Shown piece after piece: positions 51,217 through 60,369 of a stretch of DNA of 64,000 bases (its first letter is position 1; each line of letters opens with the position of its first letter). The stretch spans positions 1,801,676 through 1,865,675 of the forward strand of contig NZ_KB905378.1 in NCBI RefSeq assembly GCF_000379085.1. The letters are read 5' to 3'. The translations under genes and the position numbers were made by a program. Under the pieces are notes generated by a model. It was not told the origin of the DNA, searched no databases, and was given only the letters and a program-made list of their open reading frames with translations. The stretch comes from Halomicrobium katesii DSM 19301. GTDB lineage: Archaea; Halobacteriota; Halobacteria; Halobacteriales; Haloarculaceae.

Positions 51217-52022
51217 GCGTCCTCGATCGCTTCCGCCTCGACGGACAGACGGCGATCGTCACCGGCGGCAACCGCGGGATCGGCCGAGCGATCGCGCAGG
51301 CGCTGGCAGACGCCGGGGCCGACGTGGCGATCGGCAACCGCGACGCCGAGAGCGGCCGGCGAGCGGCCGAGGAGATCGAGGCCGCGACCGACGCGACCGT
51401 GCGGACCTACGAGGCCGACGTGACCGACGAAGCGCAGGTCGAGGCGCTGGTCGAGGCGACGGTCGAGGCGTTCGGAGGGGTGGACGTGCTCGTGAACAAC
51501 GCCGGCATCACCGTCCACGCGCCCGCCGAGGAGATGACCGTCGAGCAGTTCCAGCGCGTCGTCGACGTGAACCTCACCGGGACCTTCCGGTGTGCGAAAC
51601 ACGCCGGCCGGGCGATGCTCGACACTGCCGATCAGAACGACGAGAGCGCCCGCGGCGGCGTCGGCTCGATCGTCAACCTCTCGTCGATGTCTGCCCGCGT
51701 CGCCAACTACCCCCAGCACCAGGTCGCGTACAACGCGACGAAGGGTGCCGTCGATTCGTTCACGCGACAGCTGGCCTCGGAGTGGGCCGACGACGGCATC
51801 CGCGTCAACGCCGTCGCACCGGGCTACGTCCGCACCGATCCGGTCGACGAGGCGCTGCGCGAGGACCCCGAACTGGAAGCGCTGTGGAAATCGGAGATGC
51901 TCCTCGACGAGATGGCTCGCCCCGAGGACATCGCGCCGCTGGTCCTCTACCTCGCCAGCGAAGCCTCGTGGTACGTGACCGGCTCGTCGGTGCTCATCGA
52001 CGGCGGCTACACGGTGCGGTGA
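51213..52022 (+). CDS. Short-chain dehydrogenase/reductase
   Basis: A 269-residue classical SDR. Glycine motif TGGNRGIG (18-24), the DVLVNNAG region, [10 protein letters not shown] with catalytic Ser, and YNATK with catalytic Tyr/Lys (about 172-176). It resembles gluconate or sorbitol-type dehydrogenases. GTG start overlaps deoC, which hints at a pentose or aldehyde substrate. NADP preference not certain. Confidence 0.9.
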   Translation: MSVLDRFRLDGQTAIVTGGNRGIGRAIAQALADAGADVAIGNRDAESGRRAAEEIEAATDATVRTYEADVTDEAQVEALVEATVEAFGGVDVLVNNAGITVHAPAEEMTVEQFQRVVDVNLTGTFRCAKHAGRAMLDTADQNDESARGGVGSIVNLSSMSARVANYPQHQVAYNATKGAVDSFTRQLASEWADDGIRVNAVAPGYVRTDPVDEALREDPELEALWKSEMLLDEMARPEDIAPLVLYLASEASWYVTGSSVLIDGGYTVR

Positions 52023-52149
52023 GCGAGGTTCGTCGCCCGACTGGGCGGAAACTGGCCGACGGCGGCCACTTCTCTACGCGCGTTTGAGAGTCTCTAGCTG
52101 CCGTTTTCCCGACCGAGACTGTTTTCCCTCGTGACCGGCTAGGCCGCCC

Positions 52150-52323
52150 GTGACCGACGCCGAACAGACACCCGCTCGCGACGACGAACTGACGAGTCAC
52201 GGCTACCACATCACGCTCGACGACGGCCGCGACTCGTTTTTCGCCCTCTCGATCGAAGACCAACGGAGCGACGACGCCTGGCTGATGTCAGACACCGTCC
52301 GTGCGCTCGACGAGATGCGCTAG
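52150..52323 (+). CDS. 57-residue conserved haloarchaeal protein
   Basis: GTG start, MTDAEQTPARDDELTSHGYH, then ITLDDGRDSFFALSIEDQRS and the end LMSDTVRALDEMR. It is a small soluble protein with the codon pattern of a real gene; I recall similar short proteins in other haloarchaea. No function known. Confidence 0.65.
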   Translation: MTDAEQTPARDDELTSHGYHITLDDGRDSFFALSIEDQRSDDAWLMSDTVRALDEMR

Positions 52324-52391
52324 CAAATCGAGGTGATTCTCCGCCAACTGCTGTCGCTACCACGCCGACGGCCACTGTACCGAACACTCAC

Positions 52392-52805
52392 CTATAGTAG
52401 CCATTGAAAATCAATGCACACCCGATCGCACGGGTAGTGTTCAGATAAGAGATCGGTGCAGGCAGTCTGAAGCACCGAAAACCCTCGGCACGCTCCGGGG
52501 TTCTGTGGCGGATATCCTCACTCCGTTCGGATAGTGCCGCCGCAGAACCCCGGACCGCGCCTCGCCCTTTCATCCGCCAGGATTCGGCTGCCTCACAGTC
52601 TGAACCCTGGCGGATGAAAGGGCGAGTACAGTTGCGGGAACCCCGACGATGCAAGCACGCGAAGCGCGCGCAGCGAGTCGCGGGACCGCAACTGTACGAG
52701 GGCTTTCGGTGTCTCCAACTCACAAAATGCAGCGGCTTATCTGAACACGATCATCGCACGACTGCAGTGCGATCGGTGTGTAAATCGTTTCAATTGTTAC
52801 TATAG
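52392..52805. repeat. 414-bp multi-armed palindromic element
   Basis: Ends are CTATAGTA and TACTATAG. Inside lie further inverted repeats: GTGTTCAGATAAG (52437-52449) with 52736-52748, then CACCGAAAACCCTCG (52473-52487) with 52697-52711. That stem encloses three side hairpins: 52495-52511/52537-52553 (17 bp, one wobble), 52561-52581/52606-52626 (21 bp, perfect) and 52626-52637/52686-52697 (12 bp, perfect). Altogether a four-way or larger junction. No gene fits inside. It may be a non-autonomous mobile element or a structured RNA. Confidence 0.75.
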
Positions 52806-52813
52806 TGCGGCCC

Positions 52814-52858
52814 TCGAAAGCCCTCTGCTCGCTCCGGGGATCTGTGACGGATAACCTC
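52814..52858. repeat. Partial copy of the palindrome's first arm
   Basis: CGAAAGCCCTCTGCTCGC and on to ATAACCTCA is a close copy of 52476-52520 in the same orientation. It is cut off at the left end of the 81-bp element at 52859. It shows that the arm sequence is part of a repeat family. Confidence 0.6.
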
Positions 52859-52939
52859 ATACGGATTATTGTAGCGATTTAGCGGTGATCGTCTACTCCG
52901 TGGCGACGATCACCGGTAAGCAACTACAAGAAACCGTAT
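52859..52939. repeat. 81-bp dispersed hairpin element, inverted copy
   Basis: The reverse complement of the family at 24645, 41398 and 49423. It interrupts the partial palindrome copy at 52858 and ends 67 bases before the methylthiotransferase ATG. Closest to the 41398 copy. Confidence 0.85.
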
Positions 52940-53005
52940 CACTCGTCCGAGAACGATTCCGTCGTCCTTTTGGCCGCGAGGGACAAGAGTCAGGTAACGC
53001 AGCGC

Positions 53006-54268
53006 ATGGCCCAGTATCACATCGAGACGTACGGGTGTACGTCCAACCGCGGCGAGACCCAGGAGATCGAGCAGGCGCTTCGCGAGGGGGGCCACTACCC
53101 CGCCGAGGGACCCGAGGAGGCCGACGTGGCGATCCTCAACACCTGTACCGTCCTCGAAAAGACCGAGCGGAACATGCTTCGACGGGCCGAGGAACTCGAC
53201 GCGGAGACGCCCGGCGATCTGGTCGTCACCGGCTGTATGGCGCTGGCACAGGGCGAGGAGTTCCGCGCGGCCGACGTGGACGCCGAGGTGCTCCACTGGG
53301 ACGACGTGCCCCAGCACGTCCTCAACGGCGAGTGTCCGACGGTCACGCCTGACACGGAGACCGTGCTCGACGGCGTCGTCGGCATCCTGCCGATCGCGCG
53401 TGGCTGTATGTCCGACTGTTCCTACTGTATCACCAAGCAGGCGACCGGCAGGATCGAGTCGCCGTCGGTCGAGGAAAACGTCGAGAAGGCCCGAGCGCTG
53501 GTCCACGCCGGTGCGAAGGAGCTTCGCATCACGGGCCAGGACACCGGCGTCTACGGCTGGGACACCAATCAGGGCGAGAGCCTGCTGCCCGAACTGCTAG
53601 AGCGGATCTGCACCGAGATCGACGGCGACTTCCGGGTCCGCGTGGGGATGGCCAACCCGAAGGGCGTCCACGGCGTCCGCGAGGAGCTGGCCCGCGTCTT
53701 CGCCGAGCACGACGAGCTGTACAACTTCCTGCACGCGCCCGTCCAGAGCGGGAGCGACGACGTGCTCGCGGACATGCGCCGCCAGCACGCCGTGGCCGAG
53801 TACGTCGCGGTCGTCGACACCTTCGACGAGTACCTGGACTACTGGACGCTGTCGACGGACTTCATCGTCGGCTTCCCCAGCGAGACCGAATCTGACTTCC
53901 GGCAGTCGATGGCGCTGCTCCGAGAGACCCGCCCGGAGAAGATCAACGTCACCCGTTTCTCGAAGCGTCCCGGCACCGACGCCGCCGACATGAAGGGGCT
54001 GGGCGGCCAGACCAAGAAGGACCGCTCGAAGGCTATGTCCGAGCTGAAGATGGACGTGACCGGCGACGCCTACGAAGCCATGCTCGGCGAGGAAAAGCGG
54101 GTCCTCCTGACCGAAGACGGCACCGACGACTCGCTGGTGGGCTACGACGAGGCGTACCGACAGGTCGTCGTCGCCGACGCACAGCAGCGCGGGCTCGAAG
54201 TCGGTGACTTCGTCGACTGCGAGATTGCGAGCCACAACACCGTCTACGCGTTCGGCGAGCCGGTCTAG
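53006..54268 (+). CDS. tRNA t6A37 methylthiotransferase (archaeal CDKAL1/MtaB type)
   Basis: A 420-residue radical-SAM methylthiotransferase making ms2t6A37 in tRNA. The N-terminal UPF0004 domain has YGCTSNRGE, LNTCTV and TGCMA cysteines; the SAM cluster is GCMSDCSYCITKQ; the C-terminal TRAM domain ends AYGEPV-like (about 360-420). I start at the ATG of MAQYHIETYGC (53006). Confidence 0.95.
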   Translation: MAQYHIETYGCTSNRGETQEIEQALREGGHYPAEGPEEADVAILNTCTVLEKTERNMLRRAEELDAETPGDLVVTGCMALAQGEEFRAADVDAEVLHWDDVPQHVLNGECPTVTPDTETVLDGVVGILPIARGCMSDCSYCITKQATGRIESPSVEENVEKARALVHAGAKELRITGQDTGVYGWDTNQGESLLPELLERICTEIDGDFRVRVGMANPKGVHGVREELARVFAEHDELYNFLHAPVQSGSDDVLADMRRQHAVAEYVAVVDTFDEYLDYWTLSTDFIVGFPSETESDFRQSMALLRETRPEKINVTRFSKRPGTDAADMKGLGGQTKKDRSKAMSELKMDVTGDAYEAMLGEEKRVLLTEDGTDDSLVGYDEAYRQVVVADAQQRGLEVGDFVDCEIASHNTVYAFGEPV

Positions 54269-54936
54269 ACCGGGGCATGTGCGACGAGGAGCAGCGTCGC
54301 CGTCACGACTCCGGCGACTGCGACCGCAACGCGGACCGACAGCCCGTGTGCGACTCTGAGTGCCCCGGTCCACAGGTATCCCATCCACAGGAGCGCGCCC
54401 GTCAGCAACGGTGACCGCGTGTCCATCAGCCCGCTCCCGTTCCAGTTCACCGGTCCCTGAGCCGCCGTCCCAGCGCCGTACAGGACTCCCCGAAGCGTCG
54501 CGTCCGGCGTCGTCGCCAGTAGCAGTCCCGCGACGACCGCGACGAGCGGGTAGACCACGAGATACGGTGCGAACGACCAGCCGACGTACGCCGCGAACGC
54601 CCGGAACCGACCCGTACCGCCGCTGGCCCGCGCGAGCACGTGGAGCGTCGCTGCCGCGCCCAGCCACAGCAGCACGCTCTGGACCAGCGAGCGTACGATG
54701 TTGGTCGGAAACACGGCCGGGAGCGCCACCCGCTGTCCGCCCATTGCGAGGGTGATCGTCGCGCCGACGGCCGACGCCTGGTCCCAGTGGGCCACGTACA
54801 CCGGGAACATCGTGGCGGCACTGACGCCACTCAGGACGATCACGAGCGCCAGCGCCTGGGCGAACGACGGTGGCGCGACCCCGTCGTCGAACGCCCGCTT
54901 CGGGCGGACGAGCAGCGTCGTGAGTGATACGTCCAT
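54265..54936 (-). CDS. Yip1-family membrane protein
   Basis: A 223-residue protein with five or six helices, MDVSLTTLLVRPKRAF start, AYVGWSFAPYLVVYPL core. Yip1/YckD domain. It is a tandem paralog of 55035-55706, with the same length and start motif. The stop shares bases with the methylthiotransferase stop (convergent). Function unknown. Confidence 0.82.
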   Translation of the reverse strand: MDVSLTTLLVRPKRAFDDGVAPPSFAQALALVIVLSGVSAATMFPVYVAHWDQASAVGATITLAMGGQRVALPAVFPTNIVRSLVQSVLLWLGAAATLHVLARASGGTGRFRAFAAYVGWSFAPYLVVYPLVAVVAGLLLATTPDATLRGVLYGAGTAAQGPVNWNGSGLMDTRSPLLTGALLWMGYLWTGALRVAHGLSVRVAVAVAGVVTATLLLVAHAPV

Positions 54937-55034
54937 CCGGGCGTAGTTGACGGGTGCGTGGCAATATAGCTGTCGAGGCGAGCGGTCGCCAACAGCGCCG
55001 TTTCCGAGAGTCTCTGTGCTTTCGACGCGTCGCT

Positions 55035-55706
55035 CTAGCCGGGTAGCTGTATCGCCACTAGCATCACGACCGTCGCGACTGCGGCGACTGCCGTCGCCCG
55101 ACGCCGCGAGAGGTCGTAGGTCGCGTCGAGCGCGCCGGTCCAGACGTAGCCGATCCACAGCGTCACTGCCACCGAGGAGATCGAACTCACGTCGATCAGT
55201 CCCCGGCCGTTGAACGTCACCATCGTCCCCTCGACGCCGCTAGTCCCGTGGAGGACGCTGTTCAGCGTCGCACCGGGCGTCGTCGACAGCTGCCAGGCCG
55301 CGACGAGCGCGACGAGCGGGTAGACGACGACGTAGGGGGCGTGAGACCAGCCGACGAAGGCCAACAGCCGCCTGAACCGTCCCCTGCCACCCGCGAGACG
55401 CGCGGCCCCGTGCAGCAGTACCGTCGTCACGACCCAGCCGACGAGGACGACGAGGATCCCGCCCACGGTGCCGATGGCGAACCAGATCGGCAGCCGCGCG
55501 GTCTGGGAACCGATGACGAACTCGACGGTCGCGATGTCGGACGAGAGCCGCCGTTGCAGGGCGACGTAGACCGGGAACGCAGTCGCGATACTGCTCGCGC
55601 CGACCAGGAACACGAGGACGAGCGGCTGGACCAGCGAGAGCCGCTCGCCGGCCGCCTCGAACGCCGCTCTCGGCCGGACGAGTAGCGTGGCGAGAGACAC
55701 GTCCAT
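55035..55706 (-). CDS. Yip1-family membrane protein, paralog
   Basis: A 223-residue protein, MDVSLATLLVRPRAAFEAAG start and FVGWSHAPYVVVYPLVALVA core. Clear paralog of the gene at 54265 (same length, same TM pattern). Single ATG start at 55706. Role unknown. Confidence 0.82.
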   Translation of the reverse strand: MDVSLATLLVRPRAAFEAAGERLSLVQPLVLVFLVGASSIATAFPVYVALQRRLSSDIATVEFVIGSQTARLPIWFAIGTVGGILVVLVGWVVTTVLLHGAARLAGGRGRFRRLLAFVGWSHAPYVVVYPLVALVAAWQLSTTPGATLNSVLHGTSGVEGTMVTFNGRGLIDVSSISSVAVTLWIGYVWTGALDATYDLSRRRATAVAAVATVVMLVAIQLPG

Positions 55707-55799
55707 CGCCAACAGTTCCGACACCGCACCGGAAATAGTTACCGCCGGACGCGTCCCGAGTCGTCGCGCCGGAATCACGGATCCCACACCGGCGACAGA

Positions 55800-56939
55800 T
55801 CAGTCCCGGAGTGCCTCGACCGGCCGGGCGTTGGCCGCTTTCCAGGCCGGATAGAGGCCGCTGAGGAAGCTGGCACCCGTCCCGAAGAGGAAGCCAAGCA
55901 CTGTGTACTGCAGAGCCTGCCCGGAGAAGGCGAGGGGATCCGAGAGCAGCTGCGCGTTCATCACCATCCCCAGGCCGACGCTGATGAGCACGCCGAAGAT
56001 CGAGCCGACGACGCCCAGCAGCGCCGCTTCGTACAGCATCAGCTTGACGATGTCGAGTCGGTGGTAGCCGACCGCCCGGAGGACGCCGATCTCCTCTTTG
56101 CGCTCGATCGTGCTCATGAGCATCACGTTGAGGATGCTCACGGACGCGACCAGCAGCGAGATCCCGCCGACAGCGAGCAGGAACGTCCGGATGAGGCCGA
56201 TCTGCTGGTTGAACTGTTCGAGGGCGGACTCGGCGTCGAAGACGCTGTAACGGGTCCGGCGGTCGCTGTTGAGGTTCTCGTCGATCCGATCGCTGATTGC
56301 GAACGCCTGCTGGGGCGTCTCCCCTCGGATGAGGACCTGCGACGCGCCGTCACCGAATTCGCCCGGTGGCAGGACGACGGCATCGCCCGTCGAGACGAAC
56401 GAGGCGCGACTCGACTCTGCCAGCACGGCGACGACGCGCCGGCTCTCGCCGTCGACCTGCACGCTGTCCCCGGGTTGGACGCCGAGCGTCTCCGCCAGTT
56501 CGTTCCCGATCGCGACACCAGAGCGCCAGTTCTGCGGGATCTGGCCCGATTCCGCGGTGACGAACACCTCGGGATCGGAGAGCGACACCAGCGAGGCGCT
56601 CGTCGTCTCCTGTAATCCAGTCACTTCCCCCCGGCCGCGGGTGAGCGTGTAGACATCGCCGTTACCGGCGTAGCGTTCGATCTCGGCGACCTGTTCCCGA
56701 TGGAGCAGCCCGAACTCCGAGTCTTCGCCGGGACCGACGGCGACGGTCCGGATCGCGTCGTCGGACGTGTCGAGAAACGACTGTTCGAGCGTGGCTCCGA
56801 ACATCCCCAGCGAGGCGATCGCGACCACGCCGATCGTGATCCCCGCCATCGCGAGGATCGTCCGAGCGCGTGCCCGCGAGAGGTTGTTCCGGGCGAACGC
56901 CAGGAACGGCGAGAACCGCGCGAGCGGACTGTCAATCAT
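55800..56939 (-). CDS. FtsX/MacB-type ABC transporter permease
   Basis: A 379-residue permease with one N-terminal helix, a large extracellular MacB_PCD domain (about 45-250) and three C-terminal helices of FtsX type (LVASVSILNVMLMSTIERK, IGVLRAVGYHRLDIV). It works with the ATPase at 56932, whose stop it overlaps by eight bases. Such systems export or couple force to the envelope. Confidence 0.9.
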   Translation of the reverse strand: MIDSPLARFSPFLAFARNNLSRARARTILAMAGITIGVVAIASLGMFGATLEQSFLDTSDDAIRTVAVGPGEDSEFGLLHREQVAEIERYAGNGDVYTLTRGRGEVTGLQETTSASLVSLSDPEVFVTAESGQIPQNWRSGVAIGNELAETLGVQPGDSVQVDGESRRVVAVLAESSRASFVSTGDAVVLPPGEFGDGASQVLIRGETPQQAFAISDRIDENLNSDRRTRYSVFDAESALEQFNQQIGLIRTFLLAVGGISLLVASVSILNVMLMSTIERKEEIGVLRAVGYHRLDIVKLMLYEAALLGVVGSIFGVLISVGLGMVMNAQLLSDPLAFSGQALQYTVLGFLFGTGASFLSGLYPAWKAANARPVEALRD

Positions 56940-57600
56940 CGTCTAACCTCCCGTCGACGAGCCTGATCGTCCGGTCGGCGAAGTCGGTCACCTGCTCGTC
57001 GTGGGTGACGGTGAGGATCGCGACGCCCTCGTCGGTGATCTCGCCGAACACGTCCAGTACCTGCGCGCCGGTGTCCTGGTCGAGGTTCCCCGTGGGCTCG
57101 TCGGCCAGCAGGATGTCGGGATCGTTGATCAGCGACCGCGCGACGGCCACGCGCTGTTTCTGCCCGCCGGACAGCTCGTTTGGGTAGTGGTCGAGTCGGT
57201 CGCCCAGCCCGACGCGTTCGAGCAGTTCGTCGGCCCGCGCCTGCAGATCCGACCGATCGTCGCGGACGAGTCCGGGGACGGCGACGTTCTGGCGCGCGGT
57301 CAGCGTCGGCACCAGGTAGAAGCTCTGGAAGATGAACCCGACGGTCTCGCGTCTGAGGTCCGTCCGTTCGCGCTTCGAGAGCGTCGACAGTGCCGTCCCG
57401 TCGACGGTGACGCTGCCCTCGGAGGGCTCGTCGAGCAGGCCCAGCAGGTTCAGCAGCGTCGACTTCCCGCTCCCGCTGGGGCCGACGACGGACGCGAACT
57501 CACCGGCGTTCACGTCGACGGAGACGCCGTCGAGCGCACGCAGCGTCTTGTCGCCGGACTCGTAGATCTTCACCGCGTCGGTGGCGCTGATGACGCTCAT
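56932..57600 (-). CDS. ABC transporter ATPase (LolD/MacB type)
   Basis: A 222-residue ATPase: Walker A GPSGSGKST, signature LSGGQKQR, Walker B ILLADEPTG, and the switch His in TVTHDEQV. Cluster with FtsX-type permease and CARDB protein. The ATG overlaps the CARDB stop (57597-57600). It powers the permease; substrate unknown. Confidence 0.93.
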   Translation of the reverse strand: MSVISATDAVKIYESGDKTLRALDGVSVDVNAGEFASVVGPSGSGKSTLLNLLGLLDEPSEGSVTVDGTALSTLSKRERTDLRRETVGFIFQSFYLVPTLTARQNVAVPGLVRDDRSDLQARADELLERVGLGDRLDHYPNELSGGQKQRVAVARSLINDPDILLADEPTGNLDQDTGAQVLDVFGEITDEGVAILTVTHDEQVTDFADRTIRLVDGRLDDD

Positions 57601-59093
57601 CGGTATCGTCGGTATCCGAGCCCGCCGGCCACCACGACGAGCACGACGCCACCGATCAACACGATCGGGACCGAGGAGTCCCGCTGGGATTGCTCGGCGG
57701 CGGGTCCGGTCGCCCGCGGCGTGTACGGGACGGTCGTCGTCGTGTCGATGCGCTGGCCGTTGACGCGATAGCTGACCTCGACCGGAACCGAGACGGTCTC
57801 GTTGGTGTCGTCGGTCAACCGAGCGTCGACCTGGAAGGACTTGAACTCGCTCTGGGCCACGTTGCCGGCGAAGTAACTCGACTGGGACTGGGCCGGCCGG
57901 ATCAGTTCGTTCTGGCCGACCGAGACTATCACGGCGGAGACGTTGCTCGTTCCGAGGTTACTAGCGCTGCCCCGGACGGTGAGCCGACTGCCGGTCTGTT
58001 CGATGCGGACGCCGGTGAGATTGACCTTGCCGCTCGCGCTGAAGTCTTCCTGAACGGTCACCGTTCGCGTCACCTCCTGGCCGTCGAGACGGTACGCGAC
58101 CGTCAGTGGGATCGTGGCGGTCGTCGTGTCGTCGGGTACCGTCGCACCGAGCTGGAAGTCACTGGAGGTGCTGGCGTCGAGCCTGCCGACGAACGCGCTG
58201 GACTGGGCCTCGCCGAGGCTGTACGGACCGTCCTCGACGGTGACGGTGACGCCCGAGACGTTCGTCTCACCGGCGTTGTTGGCCTGCCCGGAGATCTGCA
58301 ACTCGCCGTCGGCACCCGACACGTCGATGCCGCTCAGCGAGACCTCACCGGGGTTCTCGGCGCTGTCGGCCGTCGTCGTCAGTTCGCGCGTGACGCTCTT
58401 GAACTCGCCGTCGTTGGTCGTGTACGTGACCGCCGCCTCGACCGTCTTCTCGCCGGGCTCGACGTTACTCGCAGGGAGCTGTAGCGTCGTCTCCGCGCCC
58501 GAGTCGAGCTGTGAGACGACGTGTCGATCCTCGTCGAACTGGATGTCTCCCGCGGACACGTCGACCGTAACGGCTCGGATGGGTTCCGTGCGAGCGTTCG
58601 AAACAGAGAGGTCGAAGGTCGCGTCACCGTCGGCACCGATATCGCCGCCGGACAGCGACAGCGCGGGGTCGGTCTCGCCGGCGGTGACGGTCACGTTGCG
58701 CTCGAAGTTGATCACGTCACCACCAGAGAGGACCTGGACGTGGAGGACGAACTGCTGTTGGCCGCTCTCCTCGATGTCGGCCCCGAGGTCCCGCGTCGTC
58801 GACTCGCCGGGCTCGATCGTGCTCGACTCGTCGGTCGAGTTGTACAGCGTGCTGTTGTCGGCGGTCGTCTCGCGCACTTCGACCGAGCGCAACTGGAAGT
58901 TGGAGCTTCCTGCCTCCGGATTCGAGACGGTCGTACTGATCGTCACGGTGTCGCCCGGCGCGGGTCGGTCCGGCGTCGTCGTCGTACTGATCGAGACGAC
59001 GCCGGTGCTGGCACCCGTGACGGGACCGACGGCGAGCGCGACGGTCCCGACGACGAGCAACCCGACGAGACACAGCGAGCGGAGCCGTTTCAT
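57597..59093 (-). CDS. Secreted, membrane-anchored CARDB-domain protein
   Basis: A 498-residue protein with a signal peptide (MKRLRSLCLVGLLVVGTVAL), a series of beta-sandwich CARDB-like domains (GDTVTISTTVSNPEAG, and later similar blocks) and a C-terminal transmembrane helix with a short basic tail (GYRRYR). Likely the external partner of the ABC transporter. Start ATG at 59093; the longer frame before is shadow. A TATA-like element lies at about 59209-59217 on the reverse strand. Confidence 0.85.
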   Translation of the reverse strand: MKRLRSLCLVGLLVVGTVALAVGPVTGASTGVVSISTTTTPDRPAPGDTVTISTTVSNPEAGSSNFQLRSVEVRETTADNSTLYNSTDESSTIEPGESTTRDLGADIEESGQQQFVLHVQVLSGGDVINFERNVTVTAGETDPALSLSGGDIGADGDATFDLSVSNARTEPIRAVTVDVSAGDIQFDEDRHVVSQLDSGAETTLQLPASNVEPGEKTVEAAVTYTTNDGEFKSVTRELTTTADSAENPGEVSLSGIDVSGADGELQISGQANNAGETNVSGVTVTVEDGPYSLGEAQSSAFVGRLDASTSSDFQLGATVPDDTTTATIPLTVAYRLDGQEVTRTVTVQEDFSASGKVNLTGVRIEQTGSRLTVRGSASNLGTSNVSAVIVSVGQNELIRPAQSQSSYFAGNVAQSEFKSFQVDARLTDDTNETVSVPVEVSYRVNGQRIDTTTTVPYTPRATGPAAEQSQRDSSVPIVLIGGVVLVVVAGGLGYRRYR

Positions 59094-59337
59094 CGGGCAC
59101 CTCCGGCGACGGGCAGAGAGCGTCGGGCAGAAGGCGTATCGGTCGTCCTGCGGGGCACGTTCGGCGACTTCGATGGCGTAGTCATTCCGTTTTCGCCTTT
59201 GGCCCCCGAATAAAAATACCACCCCCCACAGCTTCCCGGCGTGAAAGTGTGCCGGTCCGTTTTTTATACTCCCCCGTCGATCACGGATATGAACCGTGTC
59301 TGGAACCGCCCCGTCACTCGCCACGCCGACGTGACCG

Positions 59338-59685
59338 ATGAGCGAGGAGCCAGGGATCGAGACCGTCGCCGAACTCCTCGACGACGAGTACGCACGGGAG
59401 ATCCTCGCCGCGACGAGCACGGAACCGATGTCGGCAGAGGAACTGGCCGACGCCTGTGACGCCTCGCCGCCGACCGTGTACCGCCGGCTCGAACGGCTGC
59501 GCGAGCAGGACCTCGTCGTCGCCCAGCAACAGCTCGATCCCCAGGGTCACCACTACGACGTGTTCCGGGCCCAGCTGTCCCGCGTCACGGTCGATCTGGC
59601 GGACGGGGAGTACAGCATCGACATCGAACGCCGCGAACCCGACGCGGCCGACCGCTTCACCGAACTGTTCGAGGGGCTCAAATGA
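59338..59685 (+). CDS. ArsR-type winged HTH regulator
   Basis: A 115-residue regulator, HTH at about 30-55 (AEELADACDASPPTVYRRLE). The C-terminal part has FRAQLSRVTVDLADGEYSI. A TATA element TTTTTATAC (59260-59269) is about 27 bases before an ATG at 59290 in another frame, so the true message likely has a leader of about 45 bases. CACGG-ATATGAA-CCGTG (59283-59299) is a possible operator. The ATG overlaps the TGA of nothing upstream; it overlaps the next gene by four bases. Divergent from the CARDB operon, so it may regulate it. Confidence 0.82.
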   Translation: MSEEPGIETVAELLDDEYAREILAATSTEPMSAEELADACDASPPTVYRRLERLREQDLVVAQQQLDPQGHHYDVFRAQLSRVTVDLADGEYSIDIERREPDAADRFTELFEGLK

Positions 59686-60035
59686 CGACCGAACCACTGG
59701 CGACACACGCCGCGAGCGGGTCGACGCCGCTCCAGTCGACGGCCTCGCCGGGACAGCTGCTCGTCTTGCTGTTCTTCCTGGGGTTCGTCCTCTCGGTCGC
59801 CCTCTCGATCATCATCCTGATCAAGGGCGTCCAGAGCTACCGGCGCACCCACGACTCGGCGCTGCTGGGCATGGCTGCCGGGATCCTGCTGTTGAGCGGC
59901 GTGCCGCTCGTGGTGAATCTGATCCTGGGCAACACGACGGGGGCCAGCACGGAGACGATCCGGATCGTCACGGACCTGACCAGACTGAGCGGGCTCGGTC
60001 TGATCCTGTTCGTCATCTACCGCACACAGCGATGA
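59682..60035 (+). CDS. Small membrane protein, first of a pair
   Basis: A 117-residue protein with three helices, LLVLLFFLGFVLSVALSIII and then GMAAGILLLSGVPLVVNLIL. Stands second in the HTH operon and is similar to the 96-residue protein downstream. Unknown function, perhaps a sensor partner. Confidence 0.75.
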   Translation: MTTEPLATHAASGSTPLQSTASPGQLLVLLFFLGFVLSVALSIIILIKGVQSYRRTHDSALLGMAAGILLLSGVPLVVNLILGNTTGASTETIRIVTDLTRLSGLGLILFVIYRTQR

Positions 60036-60078
60036 CTCGACACACGACACCACTGCCGACAGCGGGGGGCGAGTAGCC

Positions 60079-60369
60079 GTGAGTGAACTCCTCCAGATGT
60101 CGCTGGCAGTGACGACGGTGACCGCGCTCCTGACGGCGGTCGTGGGCGGCTTCGTCGCCTACCAGGCCTACCGGGGCTACCGGCGCAACGCCAGCCGTGC
60201 GATGCTGTCGCTGGCCGTCGGCATCCTGCTGTTGACGACGATTCCGTTCGTGCTGAAACAGCCCCTCGTCCTCCTCTCGCTGGCGACGACCGCCGAGGCG
60301 GAGCTGATCGCCCAGACGTGTCGGATCACCGGACTGCTGACCGTGCTGTACGCGTTTACCGGCGCTTAG
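60079..60369 (+). CDS. Small membrane protein, second of a pair
   Basis: A 96-residue protein, three helices, YQAYRGYRRNASRAMLSLAV in the loop. GTG start at 60079. Paralog of the preceding gene. The end overlaps the CDF transporter stop by four bases (convergent). Confidence 0.75.
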   Translation: MSELLQMSLAVTTVTALLTAVVGGFVAYQAYRGYRRNASRAMLSLAVGILLLTTIPFVLKQPLVLLSLATTAEAELIAQTCRITGLLTVLYAFTGA

